64,000 nt of DNA from Ascidia mentula. Lineage: Eukaryota; Chordata; Ascidiacea; Phlebobranchia; Ascidiidae. The stretch spans positions 21,032,001 to 21,096,000 of the forward strand of contig OX387201.1 of assembly GCA_947561715.1 (NCBI GenBank), given 5' to 3'. Below are positions 61,091 through 64,000 of this stretch, piece after piece. The stretch's first letter is position 1; each line of letters opens with the position of its first letter. Below the pieces are notes generated by a model. That model was not told the DNA's origin. It ran no database searches and saw only the letters and a list, made by a program, of their open reading frames with translations. The position numbers were made by a program, and so were the translations under genes.

Positions 61091-64000
61091 AGGACTTGTG
61101 AACGGGACTAATTATTCTTACGATTCGGTTGTCGTATTCGTAGTCCACGATGACGTAATACCGATGTATAATGCTTTATGTTAGTGCCATTGGGTAAGTG
61201 TTGCTGTGGAAGTGACGCCTAGTTGCAATTTACTAACAAAATATCATCCTATAGCTCTCTTCTGCAGGCTTGTGGAAGCGTTTAAAATTGCTTTTAAACG
61301 AAATTCGTTGTCAAATACAAATTAAACTTCGTTATTTCAAAGGTTTTGAAGGTTGACGTCACTCCACACGACTGCAACCTTTTGGTGAAATGTTGAGGTT
61401 TTGTTGTTTGACATGCAGAACTTGAGATAACATACGCTCTACATTTATCGACACCGGTGGTCGATTATTTTGCCGCACCAGCAGGTTTCGAATATGGGCA
61501 AAATCCCGATCAGTTGTTTTATTCGGTGTATATGGGACAAACGCCTTTATCGGTTTGATAATCGCCCGCTCAACAGTCGCCGATCAACTTGGTAACTCTG
61601 CATTTAATTCTTTGGCTCCCTCAGGCGGTTTGTATTATTAAAATTCTAGCATCGAATTTAAATTGACAAAAATTGACTAAAATCGTATTGACTCAATTTG
61701 GGACGGACATGCATGTTGTTCCATGAAGCACCTGACCTCTGACATCACTTGTTTTACGATTTGTTTTGTCAAGACTCGCAATAGAGAAGCAGAACGCGCT
61801 GGTTTAACCATGCCACGCATAAACCAAGGAAATTCCCATCGACCGTCCGTGAGGTGGTTTGAGTATTTACCGAGCTGAGCGCTCTCAAATTGTTGACATC
61901 ACAGCTGACGACAAACTTTTTGCAAGCAAATTCACCTAAAGTTTAACATTACACAGAAACAACTTTAGGGCGTTATTTAGCATGTTTGAGGGCTGCTTTC
62001 TTCCTAAGCTGCAACCTTCTGTACGAATAATTAAGAGCATGCGCTTTTGGCCTCGACTTTACAGATATTTGTAAGTCATAAGGGCTTCCGGTATCACTTA
62101 TACCATGCGGGATATTGCATGAAACATTTCTATGGAAGCGTTTTATTATCACTCCATACATATGTCGACCACAGGTAAATAATACAAATTATTCTATAAA
62201 TGGTAACTGCTCTAATGTCAGCGTAGAAACAAACTCTGGTTGGATGTTCACGAGCAAGTTAACGTTTTCATTTGTTCTTCAAGATTCACAATGTTCACTT
62301 ATTCTTTTAAAACAAGGAGAAACCGGAGGCCTTGGCTTAAACAGGACACCTGTGGTTTCTCTTAACATTCGGAAACAAAGTTCCTAATGTTTCCCCTTCC
62401 ACCTCAAGCACTGGGGATTTCCCCATCACCATCGGACATGAAAACCTTATGCGATCAAATAATATTAAATATCACGGGGTTTACAATGATGACAGACTAT
62501 AACCTGGACAACTCACGTTCATCATTTGAAAAAGACGTTGTCACAAGCATGAGGCACTTTTTATCTGTTGCGTAATTATCTTGATATTGAAGTGGGTGTT
62601 TGAGCATGTATTGTATTTTATTGACCGCGCGTCGTTGCAAGATCACGCTAAATTTCTAAACAAAGGCACAGAAAAAGGGCGAGACACACAAAGCAAAACG
62701 CATCACGCTTCAATAAATTCAAGGGTGGCATCCGCCACATGGCTTCTGGCCAGTCGACTATGGTAAGTAAGTATCTACTTCCTTGTGATGGCGGTAAAGG
62801 ACTAACAATATCAATATCAACGTGGTAAGTCATGATGGCCGGTGATTGGCAGCATTGGTCAAGCGCCCGACCCATATATCAAGAAGAAAACCTGAGTGGG
62901 ATTCGTGGCCAGGATATCATTGGTTCGAATCCCGGTGTGGTCAAAAAAAAAAAAAAAGTTTGAATCTTTGCACGTTGGCACTGCAAGCATTGTCGAGCCC
63001 ACTCTGCAACTTGCTTGTTTAAACCGCCACTCATACCTTAACGAAATGATTGTTGTTCTGACTGATGGATGGGCTAGACCAGTGTTTCTCAAACTTTTTT
63101 TCTGTACCGCCCCCCTAAACACCTTAGTCATATAACAACGCCCAATAGAACATACAAAAATCACAAGGAATTTATTTTCAATTCATGCGATTGGTGAGGT
63201 TGGTGGAATGACACAAATTTCTCAATATCAGGTTTCATGTCTGACAAAAACAATGGTAAGTTCCTCAACTGCCGAAATCAAGACGATTTCTTTTTCCATC
63301 TAAAAAAGTGGCGAAGGCGCTAAACGCACGTTCAACCAAGTAAGAGCTAAGATAATCAGGGAAAGGTGCTCGCGTACCACCTGGAATGCGGTCGCATACC
63401 ACTAGTGGTTATAAGTACCACCGGTGGGAAACACTGACTTACGCTATAAGAGAAATGTTTCCATGTCACCAAGCGCCCCCCAACTTGTGAAACATGCTGT
63501 GCTTTGTTAAGAGCAATGTGATCCAGATTTATTGCAGGATTTTGAATGGAGCCAATCACTGCTTTGGATAATGTATCAGCAACACAATTGTATTTGCCTT
63601 TTACATAACGAAGGTCCGTTGTATATTCGGATATGACGGACAAGTGGCGCTGTTGTCTTGCCGACCATGGATCCGCCGCCCTTTGTAACGCAAAGGTCAA
63701 CATTTTGTGGTTGGTGTTGAGGGTAAATATGCGGCCCTCTAGAAAGTATCGGAAATGGCGAATAGCCAGATGAGCCGCCAGCAACTCCGGGTGGAATGCG
63801 CTGTACTTCATCTCGTTAGCACGCAAATGACGACTAAAAAATGCAAGAGATTTCCAAACCCCGTTTGTATGCTGTTCAAGCACCGCTCCTATACAGCCCT
63901 ATCGGATGCATCAACAGTCAGGGCGACTGTGGCATCAGGATGTGGGTGGTTACGTTTGGTTGCATTTACCAGTGCAAGCTTTGCTGCGTCGAAAGCACAT
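61091..64000 (-). mobile_element. Segmental repeat C, right copy, with Ty3/Gypsy remnant running off the window
   Basis: This repeats 6,481 to about 9,360 in the same orientation. It includes the same non-coding left part, a SINE family A copy (62,870-62,960), a hAT-like element (63,080-63,436, ends CAGTGTTTC/GAAACACTG) and the integrase fragment (about 62,840-62,745, minus). The Gypsy RNase H frame is at 63,883-63,356 (minus), with FHPELLAAHLAIRHFR and CVADTLSK. A small indel near 63,885-63,895 breaks the frame relative to the left copy. Whether this copy also lacks the RT core lies beyond the window. Confidence 0.82.

Noticed and set aside
49905..61800. CRISPR-like array
   Set aside because: Repeats are long, irregularly spaced and diverged, and the genome is clearly eukaryotic.

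Overview
The window reads as nuclear DNA of an animal with a compact, AT-rich genome, most likely a tunicate of the Ciona type. The basis is short GT-AG introns that often interrupt codons, chordate-type genes (ANKAR, WDR24, a NACHT-LRR receptor, a CUB/ZP/EGF membrane protein, a papain-family protease), tRNA-derived SINEs, and several non-autonomous DNA transposons with intact target-site duplications. The species is inferred from gene style and was not checked by any search.

Layout. 1-4.0 kb: pieces of a secreted LDLa-like cysteine-rich gene on the + strand, with an in-frame TGA. 4.0-10.6 kb: dispersed repeats, then a decayed Ty3/Gypsy retroelement on the - strand that has lost its reverse-transcriptase core and carries a SINE and a hAT-like element. 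11.0-17.4 kb: a 13-exon single-pass membrane protein on the - strand (two CUB-like regions, ZP, furin site, EGF, TM); all exon phases agree. 19.1-21.1 kb: second and third copies of the 4-kb repeat. 21.8-23.9 kb: a 7-exon papain-family protease on the - strand, intact, with an unusual active-site loop. 24.8 kb and 30.3 kb: two hammerhead-ribozyme-like cores.

26.8-42.4 kb, all on the + strand: a run of damaged genes. It holds the first domains of a xanthine dehydrogenase/aldehyde oxidase with a frameshift, a stray broken copy of WDR24 exon 2, an ANKAR-like gene missing its 5' part with three in-frame TGA codons, and WDR24 (GATOR2 subunit) with two exons of wrong length and three in-frame stops. 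Introns and flanks of WDR24 carry two hAT-type elements and one PIF/Harbinger element. 44.9-48.9 kb: an intact NACHT-LRR gene on the - strand, preceded by a short Gly/Asn/Gln-rich exon that resembles amyloid-type signalling motifs, with two opposed SINE copies in its second-to-last NACHT-side intron.

49.9-64 kb: a dense array of related repeats, including a 3.12-kb tandem duplication, a module with a TGACGTCA (CRE) site recurring about 19 times, and a second copy of the 6.5-9.6 kb block. The two copies of that block lie in direct orientation about 54.6 kb apart and bracket every well-supported gene in the window. The genes do not form one pathway. The region is best read as a few working genes set among segmental duplications, mobile elements and decaying gene copies.
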